64,000 nt of DNA from Flavobacterium sp. (GTDB lineage: Bacteria; Bacteroidota; Bacteroidia; Flavobacteriales; Flavobacteriaceae). The notes below the pieces were generated by a model. That model ran no database searches. It was not told the origin of the DNA and saw nothing but the letters and a program-made list of their open reading frames with translations. This document shows positions 15,229-23,647 of this stretch, piece after piece. Where the stretch lies: assembly GCF_027484705.1 (NCBI RefSeq), contig NZ_JAIXSL010000016.1, positions 186,001 through 250,000 on the forward strand. Direction: 5' to 3'. Numbering within the stretch: position 1 is the first letter of the stretch; each line of letters starts with the position of its first letter. A program made the translations under genes and the position numbers.

Positions 15229-16277
15229 GCGTAAAAATTATTACTGTTGCTAAGCAATTGCCGAAATATTCGAGGGAAACCGCTGAGATCATTCCGTTTT
15301 TAGACCAATGGCTCCTCGGGCAGGACGAGCGTTTCATCCGAAAAGTGAAAAAAATTTTCGAAGGTGCGGCGGTTGATAAACGTTACTCGATTATGGATCC
15401 TATTGAAGTTTTTACCGCGACTTCGTTTCAGGATAAGAATGATATTTATGTTCGTGAAGTCATAGATTTGGGTGAAAAAGTGTTGCAAAAAGCACTTGAT
15501 AAAGCCCATTGGAAACCTGAAAATCTGGATTATATTATTACGGTAAGCTGCACAGGTATTATGATTCCGTCGCTTGATGCTTATCTGATTAATAAATTGA
15601 AACTTAGACAAGATATCGTGAGGTTGCCAGTCACTGAAATGGGTTGTGCCGCGGGAATTTCAGGAATTATTTACGCCAGAAATTTTCTAAAAGCGAATCC
15701 CGGAAAACGCGCCGCCGTGATTGCCGTAGAAGCACCAACAGCTACGTTTCAGCTTGACGATTTCTCAATGGCGAATATCGTGAGTGCCGCTATTTTTGGC
15801 GATGGTGCCGCATGTATTTTGGTTTCATCAGTCGATGTGGATCATGGACCAAAAATCATTGATGATGAAATGTATCACTTTTATGACAACGAGCATATGA
15901 TGGGTTTCAAACTGACCAATTCGGGATTGCAAATGATTCTTGACATTGAAGTTCCTAATACGATTGCGGCGCATTTTCCCGATATCATCCATCCTTTTTT
16001 GGCGAAGAATAATTTGAATATCGAAGCGATTGACCATCTGATTTTTCATCCCGGTGGAAAAAAAATCATACAAACCGTGGAAGCACTTTTTTCAGGATTG
16101 GGCAAAAACATTGATGCGACCAAAGAGGTTTTGCGATCTTACGGCAATATGTCGAGCGCGACGGTGTTATACGTACTTGAAGCCATTATGGATAACAAGC
16201 CGAAACCCGGAGAAAAAGGATTGATGCTGAGTTTCGGGCCGGGATTTTCAGCGCAGCGGATATTGTTGGAATTTTAA
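15225..16277 (+). CDS. Type III polyketide synthase (chalcone/stilbene synthase-like)
   Basis: A 350-residue homodimer-type ketosynthase with the full catalytic triad: Cys141 (TEMGCAAGISG), His275 (IFHPGGKKI) and Asn308 (SYGNMSSAT). The C-terminal GPGFSAQRILLEF loop is also typical. These enzymes extend an acyl starter with malonyl-CoA and cyclise it to alkylresorcinols, alkylpyrones or related phenolics. I place the start at 15225, giving MSVKIITV and an ATGA overlap with the methyltransferase stop. An in-frame ATG 56 codons upstream would lie inside the methyltransferase gene and add a basic extension unlike the family. The neighbouring ACP, ketosynthase and dehydratase suggest the starter is built on a carrier protein rather than taken from the CoA pool. 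The product is unknown. Confidence 0.92.
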   Translation: MSVKIITVAKQLPKYSRETAEIIPFLDQWLLGQDERFIRKVKKIFEGAAVDKRYSIMDPIEVFTATSFQDKNDIYVREVIDLGEKVLQKALDKAHWKPENLDYIITVSCTGIMIPSLDAYLINKLKLRQDIVRLPVTEMGCAAGISGIIYARNFLKANPGKRAAVIAVEAPTATFQLDDFSMANIVSAAIFGDGAACILVSSVDVDHGPKIIDDEMYHFYDNEHMMGFKLTNSGLQMILDIEVPNTIAAHFPDIIHPFLAKNNLNIEAIDHLIFHPGGKKIIQTVEALFSGLGKNIDATKEVLRSYGNMSSATVLYVLEAIMDNKPKPGEKGLMLSFGPGFSAQRILLEF

Positions 16278-16282
16278 TGGCA

Positions 16283-16307
16283 CGCGGATTTGACAGATTT
16301 CGCGGAT
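16283..16307 (+). repeat. Short direct repeat in the gap after the type III PKS gene
   Basis: CGCGGAT occurs at 16283-16289 and 16301-16307, 18 bases apart, in the 59-base gap that divides the cluster into two tightly packed halves. The wording resembles scattered intergenic repeats I associate with flavobacterial genomes. It could be a remnant element or an operator; nothing more can be said. Confidence 0.3.
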
Positions 16308-16336
16308 AAATTATATAAATTAAGGTTTGTTTTTTT

Positions 16337-16771
16337 ATGGATAAGAATGACATTTTAGCAAAATTGCCTTATTCCAAACCGTTTCTGTTTGTCGATGAAC
16401 TCATTTATATCGATGAAGATGGGGTGGAAGGCCACTTTACCTTTGATGAGAATTTAGATTTTTATCAAGGCCATTTCAAAGACAATCCAATGACGCCCGG
16501 AGTAATTTTGACGGAAGTTATGGCGCAGATTGGTTTGGTTTGTTTGGGTGTTTATTTAATGAATGATACATTGACTTCAAATAGTTTAATTAGCTTAACG
16601 TCAACGGATATAGAATTTACAAAACCTGTTTTTCCTAACGAAAAAGTAACCGTAATTTCAGAGAAAATCTACTTCAGATTTGGTAAATTAAAATGTAAAG
16701 TGATGATGAAAAACCAGTGCAATGAAATAGTTTGCAGCGGCACAATAGCAGGAATGATTTTGAATAAGTAG
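16337..16771 (+). CDS. FabZ-like 3-hydroxyacyl-ACP dehydratase
   Basis: A 144-residue hot-dog protein with the FabZ signature GHFKDNPMTPGVILTEVMAQ (residues 45-64), giving the catalytic pair His46 and Glu60. FabZ removes water from 3-hydroxyacyl-ACP to make the enoyl-ACP. The usual housekeeping fabZ of Bacteroidota lies elsewhere, commonly fused to lpxC, so this is a dedicated paralogue. It is 1 base from the following ketosynthase gene, and ACP and phosphopantetheinyl transferase genes follow. This half of the cluster therefore looks like a small type II fatty-acid or aryl-polyene-like system. No ketoreductase is seen nearby; one would have to be shared with primary metabolism. Confidence 0.85.
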   Translation: MDKNDILAKLPYSKPFLFVDELIYIDEDGVEGHFTFDENLDFYQGHFKDNPMTPGVILTEVMAQIGLVCLGVYLMNDTLTSNSLISLTSTDIEFTKPVFPNEKVTVISEKIYFRFGKLKCKVMMKNQCNEIVCSGTIAGMILNK

Positions 16772-16772
16772 C

Positions 16773-18044
16773 ATGAAAAAAAGAGTCGTCATTACCGGAT
16801 TAGGCGTTGTTGCTCCGAATGGAGTAGGAGTTGCCGCTTTTTTGAATGCGATACGAAACGGGATTTCGGGAATCAAATTCAATCCGGAACTCGAACGATT
16901 GCAATTTTCGTGTCAGATATCCGGAACGCCTGAGATTTCCGAGTTGATGAAGGAAGAGTATTTTACACCTCTGGAATTGCGAAATTTCAATTCGACAGGA
17001 ATTTTATACGGCGTCATGGCCGGAATGGAAGCCTGGAAAGACGCAGGATTATCAATAGAAAACAATAACGAACCCGATTGGGATTCAGGAACCATATTCG
17101 GAACCGGCACTTCGGGCATCGAAAAATTCCGCGAAAGCATTTATAAGATTGACGATTTTCAGACTAGGAAACTTGGCAGTACCGCTGTGGCACAGACCAT
17201 GAACAGTGGCGTGAGCGCTTATTTGGGCGGCAAACTCGGACTGGGCAATCAGGTCACAACCAATTCATCAGCCTGCACTACAGGAGCAGAGAGCATTCTT
17301 ATGGCTTATGACCGTATTGTTTCAGGCCAAGCCAAACGAATATTGGCCGGAAGTACAAGCGATTCCGGACCTTACATCTGGGGCGGATTCGACGCGATGA
17401 AAGTCTGTACGTTCAGACATAACGAGCAACCCGAAAAAGGCTCGAGACCCATGAGTGCAAGTGCTTCTGGATTCGTTCCCGGAAGTGGGGCAGGAGCATT
17501 GTTGCTAGAAGATTTGGAAACAGCCTTAGGTCGAAATGCTACAATTTATGCGGAAGTTTTGGGCGGAAACTGCAATTCCGGTGGGCAAAGAGGCGAGGGC
17601 ACGATGACCGCTCCGAATTCCATTGCGGTGCAGAAATGTATTCAGGATGCGCTCAAAAATGCAGGAATATCGGCTTCGGAAATCGATGTTATCAATGGGC
17701 ATTTGACAGCAACGGCAAAAGACGGATTGGAAATCTCAAACTGGACGAAGGCTTTGGGCAGAAAAGAGAAAGACTTTCCTTATATCAATTCGCTGAAATC
17801 GATGGTTGGGCATTGTTTGTCAGGAGCAGGAAGTATTGAAAGTGTGGCGTCAGTACTGCAGCTGCATCATGGATTTATATTCCCGAACATCAATTGCGAA
17901 GACCTTCATCCTGAGATCGCTTCGTTGGTTGACATCCATAAAATTCCGCAAAAATTGATTGAAAAAGAACTCAACATTATAGCGAAAGCCAGTTTTGGTT
18001 TTGGCGATGTCAACGGTTGCATCATTTTAAAAAAATACAAGTAA
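16773..18044 (+). CDS. Beta-ketoacyl-ACP synthase (KAS II-like)
   Basis: A 423-residue condensing enzyme of the FabF/KAS type. The active-site Cys168 lies in TNSSACTTGAES, the two histidines in NGHLTATAKDG (His310) and SMVGHCLSGAG (His347), and the supporting Lys342 is present. In FabF the first histidine motif is NxHGTST, and here it is NGHLTAT. The enzyme is thus catalytically complete but belongs to a divergent branch, of the kind seen in aryl-polyene and flexirubin-type clusters. It condenses malonyl-ACP with an acyl chain on the neighbouring ACP, whose gene starts 3 bases later. It probably elongates the starter that the type III PKS then uses, which is inference from proximity. Confidence 0.88.
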   Translation: MKKRVVITGLGVVAPNGVGVAAFLNAIRNGISGIKFNPELERLQFSCQISGTPEISELMKEEYFTPLELRNFNSTGILYGVMAGMEAWKDAGLSIENNNEPDWDSGTIFGTGTSGIEKFRESIYKIDDFQTRKLGSTAVAQTMNSGVSAYLGGKLGLGNQVTTNSSACTTGAESILMAYDRIVSGQAKRILAGSTSDSGPYIWGGFDAMKVCTFRHNEQPEKGSRPMSASASGFVPGSGAGALLLEDLETALGRNATIYAEVLGGNCNSGGQRGEGTMTAPNSIAVQKCIQDALKNAGISASEIDVINGHLTATAKDGLEISNWTKALGRKEKDFPYINSLKSMVGHCLSGAGSIESVASVLQLHHGFIFPNINCEDLHPEIASLVDIHKIPQKLIEKELNIIAKASFGFGDVNGCIILKKYK

Positions 18045-18047
18045 AAT

Positions 18048-18302
18048 ATGGAAAATACTGAAATTACTGAAAAGCTCAAACGCATCATCAAACCTTATGT
18101 GAATGATGCCGATGCGATGGAAAACCTAAACGAAAACACGGATTTCATCAATGATCTCAAAATCAATTCGGCCAATCTTGTGGATATTGTGCTTGATGTT
18201 GAAGAGGAATTTAAAATCGATATAGACAACGAATCAATGGCTAAAATGCTGACTGTAGAAGCTACATTGAACATCATCAAAGACAAACTGCAGCAGCAAT
18301 GA
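18048..18302 (+). CDS. Acyl carrier protein
   Basis: An 84-residue acidic four-helix protein. The phosphopantetheine-bearing serine is Ser41 in DLKINSANLVDI, a variant of the usual DSL motif in which Asn replaces Asp before the serine. Helix 2 and the EEEFKIDID segment match ACPs. The variant motif and the location between a dedicated ketosynthase and a phosphopantetheinyl transferase show it is a specialised carrier, not the housekeeping AcpP. It overlaps the transferase gene by 4 bases (ATGA), so the carrier and the enzyme that activates it are made together. Confidence 0.88.
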   Translation: MENTEITEKLKRIIKPYVNDADAMENLNENTDFINDLKINSANLVDIVLDVEEEFKIDIDNESMAKMLTVEATLNIIKDKLQQQ

Positions 18303-18784
18303 TAGGCAATGACATCATCGACTTGGCTTTGGCAAGAAAGGAAAGCAACTGGAAACGCAAAGGTTTTCTGGAAAAACTCTTTACGCCTTTAGAGCAAAAA
18401 TTCATTTGGCAAGCTGATGATGCTGAAATCATGATTTGGAATTTATGGAGCAGAAAAGAAGCCGCTTATAAAATTTACAACCGCCAGACCAAGATCAGGG
18501 CATTTATTCCGAAACAACTCGAATGCTTAGGCTGCTCAACTATCGATGGTTATGGAAAAGTGACGGTCTATGGAAATGTATATTACACCAAAACAGAGGT
18601 TACTTCGGAATATATTTATAGTACGGCTGTAGTTTATCCAGAGGATTTCAATCACATTCAAACTGTAAATGCTATCGATGTTGCAAAGGATATCAATGGA
18701 TTTCCATTTCATCATCAGAATAATAATCCGGTTTCAAAAACCCATCACGGACGTTTTGAAAAATACATCCAGATTAAATGTTGA
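18299..18784 (+). CDS. 4'-phosphopantetheinyl transferase superfamily protein
   Basis: A 161-residue protein of the AcpS/Sfp superfamily. The N-terminal GNDIIDL gives the first metal-binding aspartate, and LWSRKEAAYK (residues 49-58) is the WxxKEA motif that binds CoA phosphate and Mg. It transfers the 4'-phosphopantetheine arm from CoA to Ser41 of the ACP encoded immediately before it. The small size is that of AcpS-like enzymes. It closes the cluster, and its 3' end overlaps the convergent DnaQ-like gene by 11 bases. Confidence 0.85.
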   Translation: MIGNDIIDLALARKESNWKRKGFLEKLFTPLEQKFIWQADDAEIMIWNLWSRKEAAYKIYNRQTKIRAFIPKQLECLGCSTIDGYGKVTVYGNVYYTKTEVTSEYIYSTAVVYPEDFNHIQTVNAIDVAKDINGFPFHHQNNNPVSKTHHGRFEKYIQIKC

Positions 18785-19373
18785 TGTTGAGTCTGGATTT
18801 CAATTTGAGGAATAGCAGTGCAATTGTGTACGCATCTTCAGACGAGGCATGACGGTCGCTTTTGGTGACTTTGAATATTTTACACAAATCATCGACAGAG
18901 AATTGTTTGTCGGTGATATCGTTGAGTTTACGGTACATAATTTCGATATCGAGCGCTTCATTTTTAAGCCGGCTGCAACCCATTTTATACAACGCTTCAT
19001 TGATCATCTCTACATCAAAATGAATGCGGTGACCGACCAAAATCGCATTGCCTATAAAATCTATGAACGCTTGCATGGCTTCAGGTTCGCCAAGTTTCGG
19101 AAGGCTACTTTCGATGATGAATTCGTTGGATAATCCGTTGTCGTGAAGGTATTTGTATTGCAATAAAACGACTTCAAAATAATCCTGAACGACGATGCTG
19201 TTGTTCTCGACCGCCAGGGCACCAATCGACAAAATCACGTCTTTAGATGGGTTTAAACCCGTAGTTTCTGTACTGATGACGACAAAGCGCGAGGTTCTTT
19301 TCTCGAACTTTGAAACATAATTTTTCCAAAATTCGGGATATTCCTTATTGATATTTTTAATCCAATCGAACAT
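18774..19373 (-). CDS. DnaQ-like 3'-5' exonuclease-fold protein with altered first catalytic residue
   Basis: A 199-residue protein with the DEDDh exonuclease fold. Exo I reads VVISTETTGL, Exo II GHRIHFDVEMI and Exo III RHASSEDAYTIA with the catalytic His and Asp. In active DnaQ proteins Exo I is DxE, but here Ser34 replaces the first Asp while Glu36 is kept, so one metal ligand is lost. It may be inactive, weakly active, or use a different metal arrangement. It is 3 bases downstream of the DUF294/CBS gene on the same strand, a pairing that suggests nucleotide or RNA metabolism linked to a small-molecule signal. No polymerase or repair gene is nearby. Confidence 0.8.
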   Translation of the reverse strand: MFDWIKNINKEYPEFWKNYVSKFEKRTSRFVVISTETTGLNPSKDVILSIGALAVENNSIVVQDYFEVVLLQYKYLHDNGLSNEFIIESSLPKLGEPEAMQAFIDFIGNAILVGHRIHFDVEMINEALYKMGCSRLKNEALDIEIMYRKLNDITDKQFSVDDLCKIFKVTKSDRHASSEDAYTIALLFLKLKSRLNINI

Positions 19374-19376
19374 AAT

Positions 19377-21287
19377 CTAAGAAAATTGGGTCAGTTGAAA
19401 AGTATCTTTGATGAGTTCCTCAAGATCTCTGAACGGATTCAAGGCATTTTTAAGGATTTCTCGGTCGGCTTTAGATAATTCCTCAATGTTAATGTATTGT
19501 CCGGAGTTGTCGTTCTTCAAACCTTCCATGACGCGGAATTTACTCAGTACGAGAAAGGCTTCGGCACAATTCAAAAACACTTCCGAATGCTTGGGGTCGA
19601 CCATCGCCAATTGCTTAAAGCGTAGGTAAGTATTATTAATCCCTTTGATATTATTGCTCATCGTGAATAATCTTGCGCCATCGATTAAGGGCATCAGTGC
19701 ACGCGTCTTGATATCGAATTTATCCTTGTTAATCCCATCTTCCTCAAGGTTGAATTTTTTAAAGAAACTCAATGGCGGCGGTTTTCTTAAAGCATCGTTT
19801 CCTAAATAATCGAAAAACAAATTGTTCTTTTTGACATTTTTGAAGATGACATTGGTAATGGCTTCCTCAATTTTAGATTCCCCAAAAGCAATTTCGTAAT
19901 CAAAGAAAATACTGCTGATTTCGTTGCTGACTTCCCCTGGCGTGTTCATCCAGTTTTCGTATTGTTTGGTCCAGTCGGTCAGTGATTTACACCAAAGCAT
20001 GTTACTGGCGATGTGCCCGTTTGGACAAGGCAAATAACCTACCTTTTCAAGATTATTGATGGTTTTCTTAGCCAGTTTCAGGAAATAATCTTTGACTTCA
20101 CGGTATTTTTCGGTGGCGACATCTTCAAAGACCAATATGCTGTCCTGATCCGTGAGCAATAATTGTTCTTTTCTTCCCTGACTGCCTATGGATAACCAGG
20201 CAAAGCGGGCAGGAGGCGAACCCAACTCGAGTATCGATAACTCCACGGAACGTTTGATAATAGCGAGATTGATTTCCCCTGCGATATTGTTGATATGCGT
20301 CAAGGGGATATTTTTAGCCATCGAAGTCTGAATCATATCAGCCAGCTTTGTCCTGACTTTCTTTAAATCCTTAGCATCCTGAGAACGTTTGATCTCCTTA
20401 ATCAAAATGCCGGGATTACTTGCTTGGGCTACAATCAGGTCGTGTTCTGCAATAACGCCTTTAATATCCGATTTTTCAGAACCATCCTGAGTGACACAAA
20501 GATGGCTGACGTTTCCTTTGAGCATCAATAATTGCGCTTCGGCGAGTGAAACGTTTTCTGGAACTGTAATGACCGGCGTGGCCATAATTTTATCTATTGT
20601 CGAGGAAAGCGGGAAGCGGCCCGTGGCGATTTTGGAGCGCATATCGGTATCGGTCACAATACCAATAGGAAAGTTATTTTCAGTAATGATGACGCTATTG
20701 GTAAGATTGTCAGTCATCATTTGAGCGACATCTTTAACAAGGCTTGCAGGAGCTGCTTTTAGCGGCGTTTTATTATATGATAAGGATTGAAAATACTGAA
20801 TTTCAGATTGTTGCCCTGTGTAAACAACATTATCTGACAATAATTTCCCACGATTCTGATCATTTGGATTGTTTGAATTGTTGGCAAAACTTTCCAATAA
20901 GAAATTCAAAACTTCCGGATTTTGGACCACAAATGGGCGAAAAGTAGCGATCGGAATAGCATAGATTACGCATTCTTCGCGGGCTTTGGCGGTCATCATG
21001 TAATTGTTCTTGGCAAAAAATGGTCGCAAACCAAAAACGTCGCCTTCAACACATTTGTTGAGTAAAGTTTCCTCGGCATCGGAAATGACCGATAAGTTTA
21101 TGACACCGGAAGCTACCATATAGAAGCTATCATGCAACGGATCGTCAATCTTGAACAATACTTTATGTTTTTCCAGATTAATGACGCGAATGCTTGTGGC
21201 TACAATTTTCAATTCATCAATCGACAGATTGTTGAAAGGCGGATATTCTTTAAGGAATTCGGCAATACGTTCTGCGATAACATTCAT
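19377..21287 (-). CDS. cNMP-binding / CBS-pair / DUF294 nucleotidyltransferase-like protein
   Basis: A 636-residue soluble protein with four parts in order: a cyclic-nucleotide-binding domain (about 1-130), a pair of CBS domains (about 170-285, with KIMATPVITVPENVS), a DUF294 nucleotidyltransferase-like domain (motif GSQGRKEQLLLTDQDSILVF, GS then DxD), and the DUF294 C-terminal helical domain. Relatives resemble GlnD-type uridylyltransferases and are often found near acetate or carboxylate transport genes. CBS pairs sense adenine nucleotides, so it may be a switch that modifies a protein in response to energy state. Its target is unknown. It is the first gene of a two-gene operon with the DnaQ-like gene. 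A candidate -7 box (21327-21334) lies 39 bases upstream. Confidence 0.85.
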   Translation of the reverse strand: MNVIAERIAEFLKEYPPFNNLSIDELKIVATSIRVINLEKHKVLFKIDDPLHDSFYMVASGVINLSVISDAEETLLNKCVEGDVFGLRPFFAKNNYMMTAKAREECVIYAIPIATFRPFVVQNPEVLNFLLESFANNSNNPNDQNRGKLLSDNVVYTGQQSEIQYFQSLSYNKTPLKAAPASLVKDVAQMMTDNLTNSVIITENNFPIGIVTDTDMRSKIATGRFPLSSTIDKIMATPVITVPENVSLAEAQLLMLKGNVSHLCVTQDGSEKSDIKGVIAEHDLIVAQASNPGILIKEIKRSQDAKDLKKVRTKLADMIQTSMAKNIPLTHINNIAGEINLAIIKRSVELSILELGSPPARFAWLSIGSQGRKEQLLLTDQDSILVFEDVATEKYREVKDYFLKLAKKTINNLEKVGYLPCPNGHIASNMLWCKSLTDWTKQYENWMNTPGEVSNEISSIFFDYEIAFGESKIEEAITNVIFKNVKKNNLFFDYLGNDALRKPPPLSFFKKFNLEEDGINKDKFDIKTRALMPLIDGARLFTMSNNIKGINNTYLRFKQLAMVDPKHSEVFLNCAEAFLVLSKFRVMEGLKNDNSGQYINIEELSKADREILKNALNPFRDLEELIKDTFQLTQFS

Positions 21288-21845
21288 AATAATATGGTTT
21301 TAAGCTTAACTGTCTATAAAGTATTGCAAAAATAAGAAACGTATTGTTGCAGACTGTTACGTTTGCAGTAAAAATTAAATCTTTTATTGCGATTATAAAT
21401 TCAGGAAATATGATGCGTTCATTTTAATCTTCGCGAATTTTCTATTTTACATAATATAAATTATAGTTCTAATAATATAATTGGGTTTGTATTAAAATAA
21501 ACCATTCAACACCATCGATAAATGGTTCTAAATATAATATCTAAAAACAAAATAAGGATTAAGATTGCCGTAATTATTATAGTTATAAACATCTAAAATG
21601 CAGATTGTTAAAAAGTTTATTTTACTAAAAATACACTTAATCGTACAAATACATATAATTTAAACTAAATTTTCTTACAAAAAAAGCCTATTAATGCATT
21701 TCGTCGATGAAATTACTTAATTTAACATTTTAAACGGTGTTTTGTGTCGTTTATCTATATAAATTTGCGATGTTCGTGTCAAGACCCAAAACTAAACATC
21801 TTTAAAAACTCAAAAGAAATTAAAAAAAGCATAACCTACAAAACT
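21288..21845. promoter_or_regulatory. Divergent AT-rich intergenic region with two candidate promoters
   Basis: This 558-base gap is very AT-rich and holds no convincing gene. On the minus strand TATTTTTG at 21327-21334 fits the -7 consensus for the DUF294 gene. On the plus strand TAAATTTG at 21760-21767 fits for the secreted protein gene at 21846. The latter lies downstream of an alternative in-frame ATG at 21744, which supports the start at 21846. Neither has a clean TTG at -33. The rest shows only A/T runs. Confidence 0.45.
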
Positions 21846-23477
21846 ATGAAGAAATATATAACATTATTGGGATTACTTCTTTATGTATATGCAAGTGCCC
21901 AAACGACAACCATTAGTTATACAGCTTCGAGTGCTGTAATCTCTAATCCGGAAAGAGGATTTTACAAGCATACTTCCACAAGTTCTACACTAAATCAGAC
22001 GGAGCTCACCAATTATCGACTTAATAACAATATTACGTTGATTTACAGAAACTTCAAATTGGATGATTTTAAAACCGGTCCGATTTCAGCCGCATATCTG
22101 TCAAACATGCAAAGTGATTTCGACAAAATGAGAAATGCGGGAATAAAATGTATCATTCGTTTCACCTATTCTAATAATACTGGGGATTCTCCAAAAGATG
22201 CTTCCAAAGCCATTATATTAGGCCATATCTCACAACTAAAACCTCTTTTCACGCTCAACGCTGATGTTATTGCGGCGGCTCAAGCTGGTTTTATCGGAAC
22301 CTGGGGAGAATGGTTTTATACGGATCAGGAGGAATTTGGTGGATGGGGTTACAATCAAACCAATTTGACCGCAACCAATCTTAACAACCGAAAAGAAGTG
22401 GTCAATGCTTTTTTGGCAGCTTTGCCAGCAAACAGAACCATTCAGCTCAGAAAACCCGCCTTCAAACAGGATTTATATGGTACTACGGCCTTGACAAGTT
22501 CACAAGCATTTAGTCAGTCTAATTTAGCACGACTTGGTCATCATAATGACTGTTTTCTTGCGACAACAGATGATAATGGTACTTATGACAATGTCACTAC
22601 TGAATATCCATACTTGGCTCAGGAAACCAAATATTTGCCTATGGGTGGAGAAACCTGCGACATTAATGCGCCAAGAACAGATTGTACGACCGCCTTGTTT
22701 GAAATGAATAAATTTCACTGGTCGTATATGAATCTTGATTACTATCCGGATGTTATTAATGGTTTCCAAACCCAAAATTGCTTTGTAGATATTCAAAAAA
22801 AACTAGGTTATCGCTTCGAATTGAAAACCGCTACTCTACCAACTTCGGTAGCCTTGGGAAGTACATTACTGGTTACTTTAAAAATTGTAAATCAAGGTTT
22901 TGCAGCTCCTTTTAATCAAAGAAAAGCCTATATCGTTTTGAAAAACCTCGCCACCAATCAGGTATATCCAATCCTGATGAGCACTGATCCGAGATTATGG
23001 CTTGGTCCTAATGAAATTACGATTACAGAGAACCTCACATTGCCGGCAAACCTTACAACAGGAAATTATAAAATGTATTTGCATTTACCGGATAGCGCTC
23101 CAACGTTAGCAGGAAGACCGGATTATGCCATTCGTTTTGCCAACGAAAGTGTATGGGAAAACATCACCGGATATAACAGTTTAAACCATACACTCAATGT
23201 AACAACAGCTGCTTTGGCTACTGTTGAAAATGCAAAATTAAATATGTCCATTTTTCCTGTTCCGGCCAATGACGAATTGAATATCGAATTGGATAATATT
23301 GACGACTATCAAATTACGCTTTATAATGCTATCGGGCAAAAGATTAAAGTTGCTGCTGTTTCAAAAGAATTTAATAAAGTTTCTTTCAACACAAGCACTT
23401 TAAGCGACGGACTTTATTTCGTAGATTTCACAAAAGGTCCGGTTAAAGACACCCGTAAATTTCTTGTGAGACATTAA
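21846..23477 (+). CDS. Secreted DUF4874/DUF4832-type protein with T9SS C-terminal sorting domain
   Basis: I start the 543-residue protein at the ATG at 21846, which gives a clean signal peptide (MKKYITLLGLLLYVYASAQ). The N-terminal part (ISNPERGFYKHT, aromatic-rich TIM-barrel-like segments, GFIGTWGEWFYTD) matches DUF4874. The following part up to about residue 450 (PDVINGFQTQ, YRFELKTATLP) matches DUF4832, a beta-sandwich-like unit. These domains occur in secreted, probably carbohydrate-active proteins without a defined activity. The last 75 residues (FPVPANDELNIELDN ending in basic KFLVRH) are a type A sorting domain for the type IX system, so the protein is exported and anchored or released at the surface. 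It is a single gene, bounded by a terminator and opposite to the Pel-like operon. Confidence 0.78.
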   Translation: MKKYITLLGLLLYVYASAQTTTISYTASSAVISNPERGFYKHTSTSSTLNQTELTNYRLNNNITLIYRNFKLDDFKTGPISAAYLSNMQSDFDKMRNAGIKCIIRFTYSNNTGDSPKDASKAIILGHISQLKPLFTLNADVIAAAQAGFIGTWGEWFYTDQEEFGGWGYNQTNLTATNLNNRKEVVNAFLAALPANRTIQLRKPAFKQDLYGTTALTSSQAFSQSNLARLGHHNDCFLATTDDNGTYDNVTTEYPYLAQETKYLPMGGETCDINAPRTDCTTALFEMNKFHWSYMNLDYYPDVINGFQTQNCFVDIQKKLGYRFELKTATLPTSVALGSTLLVTLKIVNQGFAAPFNQRKAYIVLKNLATNQVYPILMSTDPRLWLGPNEITITENLTLPANLTTGNYKMYLHLPDSAPTLAGRPDYAIRFANESVWENITGYNSLNHTLNVTTAALATVENAKLNMSIFPVPANDELNIELDNIDDYQITLYNAIGQKIKVAAVSKEFNKVSFNTSTLSDGLYFVDFTKGPVKDTRKFLVRH

Positions 23478-23496
23478 TCTTAGCATGTATTAATAT

Positions 23497-23530
23497 AAAA
23501 ACGGGATATTGAATTTTCAATATCCCGTTT
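23497..23530 (+). terminator. Intrinsic terminator after the T9SS protein gene
   Basis: A perfect 16-base inverted repeat pairs 23497-23512 with 23515-23530 (arms AAAACGGGATATTGAA and TTCAATATCCCGTTTT). The right arm ends in a T run. The mirrored A run means it may work in both directions. Confidence 0.85.
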
Positions 23531-23610
23531 TGTTTTAAGTAAACCTTTGATAATTTTCGTTTATCACCTTCACTTGAAATAAACAATCTTGATTGAATTC
23601 CTAAATAAAA

Positions 23611-23640
23611 AATGGATGCTGAAATTCAACATCCATTTTT
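23611..23640 (-). terminator. Intrinsic terminator of the Pel-like operon
   Basis: ATGGATGCTGAA (23612-23623) pairs with TTCAACATCCAT (23625-23636) with one mismatch. Read on the minus strand it lies 8 bases after the stop of the 1314-residue protein gene and is followed by a T-rich run, as expected for the end of that operon. Confidence 0.75.
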
Positions 23641-23647
23641 ATTGGGT

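Noticed and set aside
21744..21845. Upstream in-frame start for the T9SS protein
   Set aside because: It places 34 non-hydrophobic residues before the signal peptide, and a -7 promoter box lies downstream of that ATG.
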